A stretch of DNA of 64,000 bases from Bacillota bacterium (GTDB lineage Bacteria > Bacillota > Clostridia > Lachnospirales > Lachnospiraceae). Shown here piece after piece: positions 51,535 to 59,463 of this stretch. Both the position numbers and the translations under genes were made by a program. The first letter of the stretch is position 1, and the number at the start of each line of letters is the position of its first letter. The notes beneath the pieces are model-generated. The model saw only the letters and a list, made by a program, of their open reading frames with translations. It made no database searches and was not told the origin of the DNA. The DNA lies in the NCBI GenBank assembly GCA_023391695.1, contig JAEWAK010000007.1, forward strand, positions 248,001-312,000, read 5' to 3'.

Positions 51535-53156
51535 GAATATAACTTACGGTATTCGTTCGGTTTTAATCCGGTAAACTTTTTAAAGCTTTTCGTAAAATAT
51601 TTTATATCACTGTAGCCCACTTCTTCACAGATGGTCACAATGCTTTTATTGGTTTCTTTTAACAGCTCTTTACTTTGATTCATACGGACGCTTGATAAAT
51701 ATTCCAAAAAGGTATTCCCTGTCTCCTTCTTAAACAGAGTACTGAAATAGGTTGCATTAAAACCCACATGAGCGCTGACCTCATCCAGGGAAATTGATTT
51801 CATATAGTTATTTTCTATGTATTGTTTTGCCATGCGGATCGGTTTGATGTTCACCTGTTTCCTGTCTTCAATCACCTTGTTTAAGGATTCCGATATGGTT
51901 TTGTTTAAAAGCTTAAATAACTCCTGTACGGAACTGCAGTCGCCGGCAGCCTCATTAAAATCATTTATAAAATGATCCGCATTGGAAACAACCGCTTTAT
52001 TAGCCCTCATGGACAGTAGATATACATTACATACTTCTTTCGTCATCTGCAGGATTTCATGTCCGGTGGTTTCTGCCCTTTTCAGTAAATTCCTTTTCAG
52101 GGTTTCCAAATCTTTTATGACCGCCGCCAAATCCAGGTTATTCAGAGCAGCGGTAAAATTCCGGTTAAAATCATAAAATATGGGACTGTCTGCCAGATTC
52201 TCCCCCGTCTCGGCTTCAAATTCCAGCACTTTGCCGGTTCCAAGAAATAATCTCTGCTGCAATGCATAGTCAGACTTTTTGAAAGATTCCATCAGGTATG
52301 TTACATCCGTGACCGGGCTGCCCAATCCGATGGTAACCTCTAACTGCTGGTAAATTGCATCCTGGAGGATATTTTCGTCAATTACTGTCTTTAACAGTTT
52401 ACGGATTTCCTTAACCTGCTCCGGCGCATAATTCAGTATACAGAATACGGTATTATTATCAAAATAAACCCCAAAGTCATGGCATACCGGACGGAGTATT
52501 TTTTTAAGCAGATCCACTGTCTTTTCTTCTAAGATGGAGGTGTTGCCGTAATTTAATAAACGGACATGATCCAGTTTTAAACACACCGTTTGGAAATATC
52601 CTTTTTGAAAATTATAGTTATATTCTGAATTTATTTTATCTATGGTTAAATTGGTTTTATTCATTACCCCCGTAATTACCCCCGTAAATAATATATCAGT
52701 AAACAATCCCTTGCGAAGCTTTACTTTATTGCTCTCCAGGTCTTTTTTTAATTGCTCCCGGCCTTTTCGCAGGTCATTTTTCTCCTGTAATTTTATCTGC
52801 ATTTTACTTAAGGTTGACACCAAATCTTCTTTTTTTATCGGCTTCAGCAAATAATCATTTACACCGAACTTAATTGCCGTCTGTGCATATTCGAAATGCC
52901 GGTATCCGCTGATGATGATAAATTCAATTGTGTTATCTGCCGCTTTCACCTGTTCAATCATTTCCAATCCATTCAGCCCAGGCATACGGATGTCAGTTAT
53001 GATCAAATCGGGAGCGTGCTCCCTTACCTGCTCAAGTACTTCAATTCCATTATTCACAATTGCCGCCACTTCCATATCAAATTCTTTCCAGTCAACCAGC
53101 ATGTAAATTAATTGGCATACCTTTTTTTCGTCATCAGCTATGATTACCTTACTCAT
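51531..53156 (-). CDS. YesN-type response regulator (receiver + AraC)
   Basis: A 541-residue regulator: receiver domain about 1-120 (IIADDEKKVC, PDLIITDIRMPGLNGLEM with phospho-Asp, NDYLLKPIKKEDL), a coiled linker and central region to about 430, and an AraC helix-turn-helix domain (YIENNYMKSISLDEVSAHVG, YLSSVRMNQSKELL, GYSDIKYFTKSFKKFTGLKPNEYR). It pairs with the kinase at 50125. The likely targets are its own operon, the importer and perhaps the GH92 gene. The stop codon comes from the repeat edge, so the C-terminus is GLKPNEYRKLYS followed directly by element sequence. Confidence 0.93.
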   Translation of the reverse strand: MSKVIIADDEKKVCQLIYMLVDWKEFDMEVAAIVNNGIEVLEQVREHAPDLIITDIRMPGLNGLEMIEQVKAADNTIEFIIISGYRHFEYAQTAIKFGVNDYLLKPIKKEDLVSTLSKMQIKLQEKNDLRKGREQLKKDLESNKVKLRKGLFTDILFTGVITGVMNKTNLTIDKINSEYNYNFQKGYFQTVCLKLDHVRLLNYGNTSILEEKTVDLLKKILRPVCHDFGVYFDNNTVFCILNYAPEQVKEIRKLLKTVIDENILQDAIYQQLEVTIGLGSPVTDVTYLMESFKKSDYALQQRLFLGTGKVLEFEAETGENLADSPIFYDFNRNFTAALNNLDLAAVIKDLETLKRNLLKRAETTGHEILQMTKEVCNVYLLSMRANKAVVSNADHFINDFNEAAGDCSSVQELFKLLNKTISESLNKVIEDRKQVNIKPIRMAKQYIENNYMKSISLDEVSAHVGFNATYFSTLFKKETGNTFLEYLSSVRMNQSKELLKETNKSIVTICEEVGYSDIKYFTKSFKKFTGLKPNEYRKLYS

Positions 53157-53192
53157 GTAAATCCATACCTTTCCTGCTTGATTACAATAGTC

Positions 53193-53216
53193 AAAGCGGA
53201 TATCCCCTTCCGCTTT
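53193..53216. repeat. Short dispersed hairpin AAAGCGGA-type, copy 3
   Basis: AAAGCGGA/TCCGCTTT around TATCCCCT, followed by GCAGCGGCTACC, 37 bp upstream of the YesN-type regulator start. Confidence 0.6.
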
Positions 53217-53489
53217 GCAGCGGCTACCTATCCTATTGTCACAATTCAGATAAAATATCTCACTGTTCTTTTATCCAGTTTTTCCCCACAATAATATCAT
53301 GTTTTAATAGCGCATGCAATATCATTGTTACTTTTTACCAAAACCGAAAGCAAATTATTTAATTTTTTAACAAATTGCAGTATTACAGTATCCATGACAG
53401 CGGTACTATTCGATTTTGTAATGATAATTTTATCCATTTCAATTGACCAACTACTGAGGTTTCATTAAACTTAATATTGGAATAACTAA

Positions 53490-53526
53490 ATAAAGATAAA
53501 AAATAACAGGTGTGCTTTACACCTGT
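53490..53526 (-). terminator. Terminator of nucleotidyltransferase gene
   Basis: On the minus strand ACAGGTGT-AAAGC-ACACCTGT is followed by TATTTTTTATC. The gap 53217-53489 otherwise shows nothing. Confidence 0.8.
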
Positions 53527-53634
53527 CCAATAGGTTCCTCTATTTAACAATTTTTTATTTAAATCTAATTGGTTCTTTTGTTTTTATTACAATAGCCTCT
53601 TATTTGCCGTACTTCATCTATAGCACTTTACTGG

Positions 53635-54006
53635 CTATTTCTTTTCTTTCTCAATCCAGATCACATCCTTTATTATGAAATCATAAAATGTTTCTCCTAA
53701 GCTTTCCTCTGTATCCCCAAAATCTAATAAGGCTTTTTTTTCTTTTAGTAATTCACCAATATAAATTATATCATAATCCCTTTTTGTTTTACTCTTCAGA
53801 TAATCATGTATCCTATATTCTAAAATAAGTACATTAAAATTATCACCGAAATCCACTGCTATATTCAAATCACTTTTTTTCTTAGGTGTTCCCTTTGCAA
53901 ATGAACCGGCTAACCCTAATTTGCAATCTGCAATATTTAGTTCATGTACCATATCACTTAATAATTTAATTGCATCATCTTTCGTTTGAATGTTCTCCTG
54001 CAACAT
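53635..54006 (-). CDS. MNT-type nucleotidyltransferase-like protein
   Basis: 123 residues from the ATG at 54006, which follows GGAGGGTAATTGAC. The core LGLAGSFAKGTPKKKSDLNIAVDF is the GSxxxG..SDxD signature of minimal nucleotidyltransferases, with Asn in place of the second Asp. The C-terminal half (DYLKSKTKRDYDIIYIGELL) fits the fold. MNT proteins usually act as antitoxins beside HEPN toxins; no HEPN gene is next to it, so it may be an orphan. The Asn could impair metal binding. Confidence 0.75.
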   Translation of the reverse strand: MLQENIQTKDDAIKLLSDMVHELNIADCKLGLAGSFAKGTPKKKSDLNIAVDFGDNFNVLILEYRIHDYLKSKTKRDYDIIYIGELLKEKKALLDFGDTEESLGETFYDFIIKDVIWIEKEKK

Positions 54007-54241
54007 GTCAATTACCCTCCACATTATTTTACCATATCCGCAAGCTCCCATGGTATGCGCAGCCTTACGGCGTTGATGCACACTCACTTTGTTTAGCGTG
54101 GTATAATATCTGATTAATTATACCATCCGGTGAACGGCATATATCTAAATAAGTAGTATGTTGTGACAATAACTATTAATATTTTTAAATGCTAATTCTT
54201 AATCCGGTTTTTTATTATTAAAAATAAAATATAGTCATTAT

Positions 54242-54270
54242 TTGACTTCATGTTAATCATATGCTAAAAT
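54242..54270 (+). promoter_or_regulatory. Promoter of antisense RNA
   Basis: TTGACT (54242-54247), spacer of exactly 17 bp, TAAAAT (54265-54270). Transcription would start near 54277 and run towards the toxin gene. Confidence 0.7.
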
Positions 54271-54276
54271 ATAAAT

Positions 54277-54371
54277 AGAAAGCAACCAGTTCCAAGATGA
54301 CTTGGTCGCCAAAATTAATTATTTTTAAGAAAAATAATCACTGTCTTTGGAGTGAGGGTGATTATTTTTTT
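54277..54371 (+). ncRNA. Type I antitoxin antisense RNA (RatA/SR4-like)
   Basis: Predicted RNA of about 95 nt from the promoter at 54242-54270 to a terminator (AAATAATCAC/GTGATTATTT then TTTT). It contains a stem ACCAGTTCCAAG..CTTGGT near its 5' end. The last 47 nt or so are complementary to the 3' end of the toxin reading frame (54325-54450). Arrangement as in TxpA-RatA and BsrG-SR4, where the antisense RNA pairs with the toxin mRNA 3' end. Not an ORF-coding transcript. Confidence 0.7.
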
Positions 54372-54450
54372 GTTTATCTTTATAGTTTAATATCACAAAT
54401 ATAAGTCCTACAACACTTACTATAAGCATTAATTCCTCATATGTAGACAA
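54325..54450 (-). CDS. Holin-like type I toxin peptide (TxpA/BsrG-like), TTG start
   Basis: A 41-residue peptide, (M)STYEELMLIVSVVGLIFV.. then a charged tail KDKQKNNHPHSKDSDYFS. It opens with the STYE motif and single hydrophobic helix of the putative holin-like toxins. Translation starts at TTG (54450-54448) 9 nt after AAAGGGGGTG; an ATG nearer that site gives only eight codons. The ribosome-binding site is paired in a CTCCC-GAAA-GGGGG hairpin (54460-54473), as in known type I toxin mRNAs. A -10 TATAAT lies at 54511-54506. An antisense RNA overlaps the 3' end. Confidence 0.75.
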   Translation of the reverse strand: MSTYEELMLIVSVVGLIFVILNYKDKQKNNHPHSKDSDYFS

Positions 54451-54641
54451 ACCATATCACCCCCTTTCGGGAGCGACTAATCACCCTGCAACTGATTGCA
54501 TTACCATTATATTCTAAATTATCTTATTAATCATGCTACGAATATCTTACGAGGTTTGATTGATAAATTTTCCCATACTGATTAATTGATTTTATTGTCT
54601 TATTCTCTTTAAAAGTGCGTACTTATATGGAACAATATACT

Positions 54642-56153
54642 TTACCTGGAAGAGGTTTGTGTCTCTTGTGTACTTGCTTTCTTATCCTTGTCTTTATCTT
54701 TATCTTTGCTTTCTGTTCCCGGAAGCTCATAAACTACGACCGCCACACCTCTTTTTATGTTTTCAAACATTTTTTTGGCGTAAGCCGGAGGCATGTTAAT
54801 ACAGCCATGGGATCCGCTTTTCTTGTAGAGCTCCTTACCAAATTCACTCCTCCAGGGGGCATCATGAAAACCGATATTGCCGTTAAAAGGCATCCAGTAT
54901 TTTACCGGTGTGGAGTAATCTTCACCATTTAAGGTTGCATCATTTTCCTTATATTGAACCGGATAAGTACCGGTGGGGGTTCCCCAGCCTTTTGATAAAT
55001 TACCGGATACAAAATCCGTTTCCAGGATAAGCTTACCTTCTTTGTAGAAAAATAAATGCTGGGCTGTTAAATTTACTTCCACGTAGGTATCCCCGATGTC
55101 ATCCGTGCCATATTGCTGGGCCGTCTGGTAATATGCGGGTTCCCGTACCAGCTGCTCACCGCTCATTATCAATTCCGTAAGCTCCGTCACTTCTTTGGAA
55201 CGGTTCAGCCACCAGCCATAATCTCCGCCTTCTATCTTCAGCACATCACCGTAAGAAGTCTGGAAAGTACGCAGCCTTCCAAAAGAATTATAGTTCTTTC
55301 CTATGTAGTCCACATAATCTTTCACACCGACTGAATCTAAAGTAACTTTATAATTCTCATCAACGGAAAGCCATTTACTGATCTGGCTGCCATCCAAAAC
55401 TTCCGTTACATCTCCGAATTCATAAGTAATTTTAGCTCCTGCTATTTTGTTCATCTGATCCAAAGCTTTCACTAATTCAGGAGTCTGTGAATTAATTACC
55501 GGTTCTTCATAAACTCCTGCTTCCTCTAAGGACAGAGTCGGCTCTAAGGAAGTAACCGCCTCTATAACCGCTTCCTTTAATTTTGCCTTGATTACCTTGG
55601 CTCCGGGATTTTCTGCTACGATTTCAAAGCCGTTTTCACCGTATTCGGATATATGGGCATTTACAGGCTCCACTATGTTGGCTTCCTTGAAACAATTCAG
55701 TTTATCCAGCAATTTATCCAATGAAAAATCATCGTATTCAAGCATGGTATTGATTTCTAATTGATGGGTCTTAAAAAATGCGATTGGCCAGGCAAAACCG
55801 TTTTGATCGTTCAATAAGTCCTCTATATTTCCGTCATAAACCGTGTGCAAACCGATATTCTCCCCTTTAAAGGAATCTTCTATGCCGTTCCTTTCCTCAA
55901 GAGTTAAGACGTAAGAATTAACCTGTGAGTTAATCGTATCTTCCACTTGTTTCACAGTCATATTGGAAGCATTTACCCCATTAATATCCGTTTTACTGAA
56001 AAAATGGGTGCTGTAATAAAAAGCCAGGAACAGATACACGGCAAATAGAGGTATTACCAACCCTATACCGACATAAAGCAGGCTTTTCATCCCTATACTT
56101 TTATTTTTTCTTTTGGGTCCTCCGATTGTTTTATTTAAAGTATTCTGAGTCAT
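54642..56153 (-). CDS. L,D-transpeptidase (YkuD) with PG-binding domains
   Basis: A 503-residue membrane-anchored cell-wall enzyme: one helix at about 28-50, an extracytoplasmic region with two peptidoglycan-binding-4 type repeats (DINGVNASNMTVKQVEDTI; DQMNKIAGAKITYEF), then a YkuD catalytic domain at about 345-475 with GNIGFHDAPW and SGSHGCINMP, where Cys is the nucleophile. It forms 3-3 cross-links or attaches proteins. The tail is a Lys/Asp repeat (KDKDKDKDKK) and Thr/Gln. Monocistronic. Confidence 0.93.
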   Translation of the reverse strand: MTQNTLNKTIGGPKRKNKSIGMKSLLYVGIGLVIPLFAVYLFLAFYYSTHFFSKTDINGVNASNMTVKQVEDTINSQVNSYVLTLEERNGIEDSFKGENIGLHTVYDGNIEDLLNDQNGFAWPIAFFKTHQLEINTMLEYDDFSLDKLLDKLNCFKEANIVEPVNAHISEYGENGFEIVAENPGAKVIKAKLKEAVIEAVTSLEPTLSLEEAGVYEEPVINSQTPELVKALDQMNKIAGAKITYEFGDVTEVLDGSQISKWLSVDENYKVTLDSVGVKDYVDYIGKNYNSFGRLRTFQTSYGDVLKIEGGDYGWWLNRSKEVTELTELIMSGEQLVREPAYYQTAQQYGTDDIGDTYVEVNLTAQHLFFYKEGKLILETDFVSGNLSKGWGTPTGTYPVQYKENDATLNGEDYSTPVKYWMPFNGNIGFHDAPWRSEFGKELYKKSGSHGCINMPPAYAKKMFENIKRGVAVVVYELPGTESKDKDKDKDKKASTQETQTSSR

Positions 56154-56509
56154 ATTACACCTTCTTAAAATTATTATTTATTTTTATAACAGTAAATATT
56201 AATCTAACTGTTCCGTCATCCGTGCTGCGAAATATTTACAGCGCATATCCTGGGAAATAGTATGTTTAAATGGCTTCTGTATATAAACGTAACTTTCAGG
56301 AAATACAACTGAACAGTTAACTGTTTCTATTTGATTGTAACATAAAAAGGTGTTAATTTTTAGGCATTTTAATTAAGTTTTCTTTAAATCATTATTACAT
56401 TTAGTTACAGGTTAATTGATTCTTCCAGGTGTTTCCTTAAAATATCCGAAATATTTCCTTCATATTACATAAAAGGAGAATCATGGCATAACCGCGGTAT
56501 TTATGTTGT
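56154..56509. other. Intergenic region, nothing recognised
   Basis: 356 bp of AT-rich sequence between two minus-strand genes; it should hold the L,D-transpeptidase promoter. No gene seen. Confidence 0.4.
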
Positions 56510-56893
56510 CTATTCCGGACGGTGATTGCTTCTATCTGAAAGCATATCCATAAAATTACTTATGACTGCCCTATTCTCTTTCGATAATCCCCAGTAAGCA
56601 ATTAAAAAGTTCTTTACAAACGGGTCATCACTTTTCACTATTTCCTCCATAATAACTGCTAAATTATCCTCTTTAGCATATGTAACAAACATAGAACCCT
56701 GCTCCGTTCTCAACCATTCTTCACTGACCCTGAATTCTCTGCAGATATCTTTTATAACTCTTTCTGATGCTTTTACGCGGTTAGTTTCAATATCCGATAG
56801 CGAACTTTGTTTTATACCTATCTGCTTAGCCATTTCTTCCTGCGTTATTTCCATTTTATTTCTGATGAACTTAATTCTTTCATAAATAGTCAA
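56510..56893 (-). CDS. XRE-family regulator, probable TTG start
   Basis: 127 residues from TTG at 56893, which follows GGAGGTG by 4-5 bases (GGAAAA region); an upstream in-frame ATG at 56929 has no such site and lies before the ribosome-binding sequence. Cro/CI-type helix-turn-helix at about residues 5-58 (IKFIRNKMEITQEEMAKQIG, SSLSDIETNRVKASERVI, FRVSEEWLRT), with a helical C-terminus. Phage-repressor-like, but no phage genes are nearby. Confidence 0.82.
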   Translation of the reverse strand: MTIYERIKFIRNKMEITQEEMAKQIGIKQSSLSDIETNRVKASERVIKDICREFRVSEEWLRTEQGSMFVTYAKEDNLAVIMEEIVKSDDPFVKNFLIAYWGLSKENRAVISNFMDMLSDRSNHRPE

Positions 56894-56929
56894 ATTTTCC
56901 ACCTCCAATAATTTCAATATATCATGCAA

Positions 56930-57266
56930 AATATAGGCTGTCTATATTTATCATAAAAATATATTGACATTAACGGAAAACGGTATTATATTATGGTTAA
57001 AGGATTTAATTCATATTTGCTTTATTTCTCAATTTTATGATTTGATTTTCCATTCTTTTTAGTACAAGAGGTGATAAGGTCCATGTTTTACCCGGCAATT
57101 TGTATGCTCCATGGTAATATCCATCCCAAAACTCGATATTTTCAAACAATTAATTTCATGATTTTATGTTTACATTTCATATAAATGATACTATAATTTA
57201 TAATAAATACAGCGATTATTTGTAATACTGCATAATTATTTTCAATTCAGTAAAAGGGGTATCTGT
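56930..57266. other. Intergenic region, small open frame only
   Basis: Divergent promoter region. A 33-codon frame (57083-57184, plus) follows GAGGTGAT, but its product (MFYPAICMLHGNIH..) shows no protein-like features. Confidence 0.3.
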
Positions 57267-58139
57267 ATGATCAAGACATTAAACGGTACCAAAGAAACCG
57301 TTGACTTTCCGGTTAATTCCACCATACGACTGTACGACAATGTTCAGGAAGATGACTATCCCTTACATTGGCATGCGTCCCTTGAAATCATCATGCCGAT
57401 CGACAATATCTATACTGTCTATTGCAATGAAACGGTTTATGTTCTAGGCGAAGGAGATATCCTGTTTATCAGTCCTGGGGTGCTGCACCGGCTTACATCT
57501 CCGGATTACGGAAGAAGGTATATTATTCTTGCGGACCTTTCCCCGTTAGATTCCATGAATGAATTTAAGTCCCTTGTAGCCATCCAGTATCCGGTTGTTT
57601 ATGTTAATAAGGTTAACTTTCCTAAGATTTATGAGAGGCTGCAGCGACTGATTAACAGTATTGCTGCCGAATATGAAGGCGAACTGGTGTATCGGGATAC
57701 GGTTATTTATTCCAAGCTGATTTCCATCTTTGCATTAATCGGAAGAAATCACACGCCAGAAAATCAATCTCATCCGGGAAGCTCTCACAGACATACGGAG
57801 TATTCCAATATATTCCTATCCGTATGCGATTATATTAATGAACACTTCCAGGAAAACATTACCCTGGATCAGGTCGCAGACATGGCCGGCTTCAGTAAAT
57901 TCCATTTTTCCAGGATTTTCAAACAATATGCCGATATTTCCTTCTACCAGTACTTAAACCGGAAGCGGATCATGCACGCTGCCACCCTTTTGCTGGAACC
58001 GGACCTGACTGTCTTAGAAGTTGCCAGGCAGTGCGGTTTTGAAAGTATTTCAGCTTTTATTCGTATGTTTAAAATTCAAAAAGGCTGCAAACCGTCTGAA
58101 TTCAAAGAGATGCAGTTACATAAAAAGGACAGGTATTAA
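57267..58139 (+). CDS. AraC-family regulator with cupin domain
   Basis: A 290-residue regulator: N-terminal cupin (about 20-100; PLHWHASLEIIMPIDN, GEGDILFISPGVLHRL) that binds a sugar or similar ligand, and a C-terminal double helix-turn-helix (INEHFQENITLDQVADMAGF, FSRIFKQYADISFYQYLNR, VARQCGFESISAFIRMFK). An AAAGGGG ribosome-binding site precedes the ATG. Convergent with the GntR gene 13 bp away; no enzyme gene adjacent, so targets are elsewhere. Confidence 0.9.
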   Translation: MIKTLNGTKETVDFPVNSTIRLYDNVQEDDYPLHWHASLEIIMPIDNIYTVYCNETVYVLGEGDILFISPGVLHRLTSPDYGRRYIILADLSPLDSMNEFKSLVAIQYPVVYVNKVNFPKIYERLQRLINSIAAEYEGELVYRDTVIYSKLISIFALIGRNHTPENQSHPGSSHRHTEYSNIFLSVCDYINEHFQENITLDQVADMAGFSKFHFSRIFKQYADISFYQYLNRKRIMHAATLLLEPDLTVLEVARQCGFESISAFIRMFKIQKGCKPSEFKEMQLHKKDRY

Positions 58140-58151
58140 GTCCCTAAAGCC

Positions 58152-58862
58152 CTATAAAACACCTGTCTTTTCCTTCTCCGAACTAAAATATTCCGGATAG
58201 TTTTCCATAATTTCACCCTGATCCAATTTATACCTGGATAGGTGTTTCACGATGAATTCCGCAGCCAGTTTTTTATCATTCAGCCGGATTGCATTTATAA
58301 TTGCCTTATGATCCGCTACAATTTTAATATCTTTTACAGAGTACAAACTTAAAGTACGTATGCGGTCAAAATGCCCCAGCATCCCTTCCATTAAATTATA
58401 GGTACGTTCCTTATTGCACATTACAAACAGGGACCGGTGAAATTCATTGTCCAGTTCCAGGATATTCTGCGGGGACCGGCTGTCCAGATAAAATTCCTGT
58501 AGTTTTATATTCTTTTCAAGTTCCCGCAGTTTTTCATCCGTTATGCAGTCACATAATTCTTCTACGACAGCTTTTTCCAATACCCTGCGTAAGAATACCG
58601 TTTCCTCGACAATATCAAAATCTATATGAGATATTACACTGCCTCTCTGGGGATATACCTCAATCAGATTAATCTTATGAAGTTCCTGCAATGCTTCCCT
58701 GACAGGAGTCCTGCTCATACCCAATTCCTTAGCCAATTCGTTGTCACTGACTATGCTCCCCGGTTTTAACTTTAAAGCTATGATATTATTGCGAATCTGC
58801 CTTAATGCATAATCTCTTGCGCTTTCATTTAACACCCGCTTCGTAATATCCATTCCATTCAC
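58152..58862 (-). CDS. GntR-family regulator, FadR/FCD subfamily
   Basis: A 236-residue repressor: winged helix at about 12-78 (ARDYALRQIRNNIIALKLKPG, ELAKELGMSRTPVREALQEL) and a helical FCD ligand domain (LRRVLEKAVVEELCD, LDNEFHRSLFVMCN, ADHKAIINAIRLND) with the Asp/His positions that bind a metal-carboxylate ligand. Such proteins sense sugar acids. No operon partner in view. Confidence 0.9.
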   Translation of the reverse strand: MNGMDITKRVLNESARDYALRQIRNNIIALKLKPGSIVSDNELAKELGMSRTPVREALQELHKINLIEVYPQRGSVISHIDFDIVEETVFLRRVLEKAVVEELCDCITDEKLRELEKNIKLQEFYLDSRSPQNILELDNEFHRSLFVMCNKERTYNLMEGMLGHFDRIRTLSLYSVKDIKIVADHKAIINAIRLNDKKLAAEFIVKHLSRYKLDQGEIMENYPEYFSSEKEKTGVL

Positions 58863-58881
58863 TCCTTAACCTAATTGATTC

Positions 58882-58906
58882 AACGCTTATATTCGCATTC
58901 CGCTTT
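58882..58906. repeat. Short dispersed hairpin AAAGCGGA-type, copy 4
   Basis: Degraded left arm (CAACGCTT) with an intact ATATTCGCATTCCGCTTT, 20 bp upstream of the GntR start. Confidence 0.45.
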
Positions 58907-59029
58907 ACTGCATCTCCTAACCGAAACGTTGCTTCTTACCCAATCCACCACAGGCATGAAGTTACAACATAAACATTTTACACCATTTATAGACAAGTTT
59001 TCAATTCTTATTATATAGTTTTAACTGTG

Positions 59030-59195
59030 TTAGGGTGTGTCTGAAAACTGCTTATGCCGGGCTGAATGTTCCACTTTGTGGGAGACAAGGAGCGATTTTG
59101 GGGGCGTAGCGGGTCTACGTTCCCAAAATTGCGACGCAGGATTCCGCAAAGTGGGGTGTTCAGAACGGTGCAATGAGTTTTCAGACACGCCCTAG
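59030..59195. repeat. 165-bp dispersed palindromic element, copy 4 (reverse)
   Basis: Inverted relative to copies 1-3: TAGGGTGTGTCTGAAAACTG.. to ..CAGACACGCCCTA. The internal pair CCACTTTGTGG / CCGCAAAGTGG and the AAAATTGCGAC core are present. Confidence 0.85.
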
Positions 59196-59222
59196 CGTTT
59201 CCTGTGGATTAAAAACAAATAA

Positions 59223-59363
59223 ATGCAGGACTTTGGAGCCAACAGCCGGGCGGCAGTAAATAACGGATCAGTAGTGCCGGAAGCAGCCGATACTTATGAA
59301 TATGGATTTCAATATGGGATGGCATCAATCAGGATGGAGATTCTGGAAGATAAAAAAATTTAG
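59223..59363 (+). pseudogene. Small open frame, probable C-terminal remnant
   Basis: 46 codons (MQDFGANSRAAVNNG, PEAADTYEYGFQYGMASIRM). The YEYGFQYGMASIRM ending resembles the tail of small Clostridial hypothetical proteins. No ribosome-binding site; directly after repeat copy 4. Confidence 0.35.
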
Positions 59364-59463
59364 ATAATATAAACAATTATCAACTTTCTTCCGATATATC
59401 CAAGGTGTTAAAATAAAATTCAAAAAGCTCAGGCATAAAGCATATTTATATTGCTTCCTATGA

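Noticed and set aside
57083..57184. 33-codon peptide with a good GAGGTGAT site
   Set aside because: No membrane segment, charge pattern or other protein-like feature; kept only as a note in the intergenic entry.
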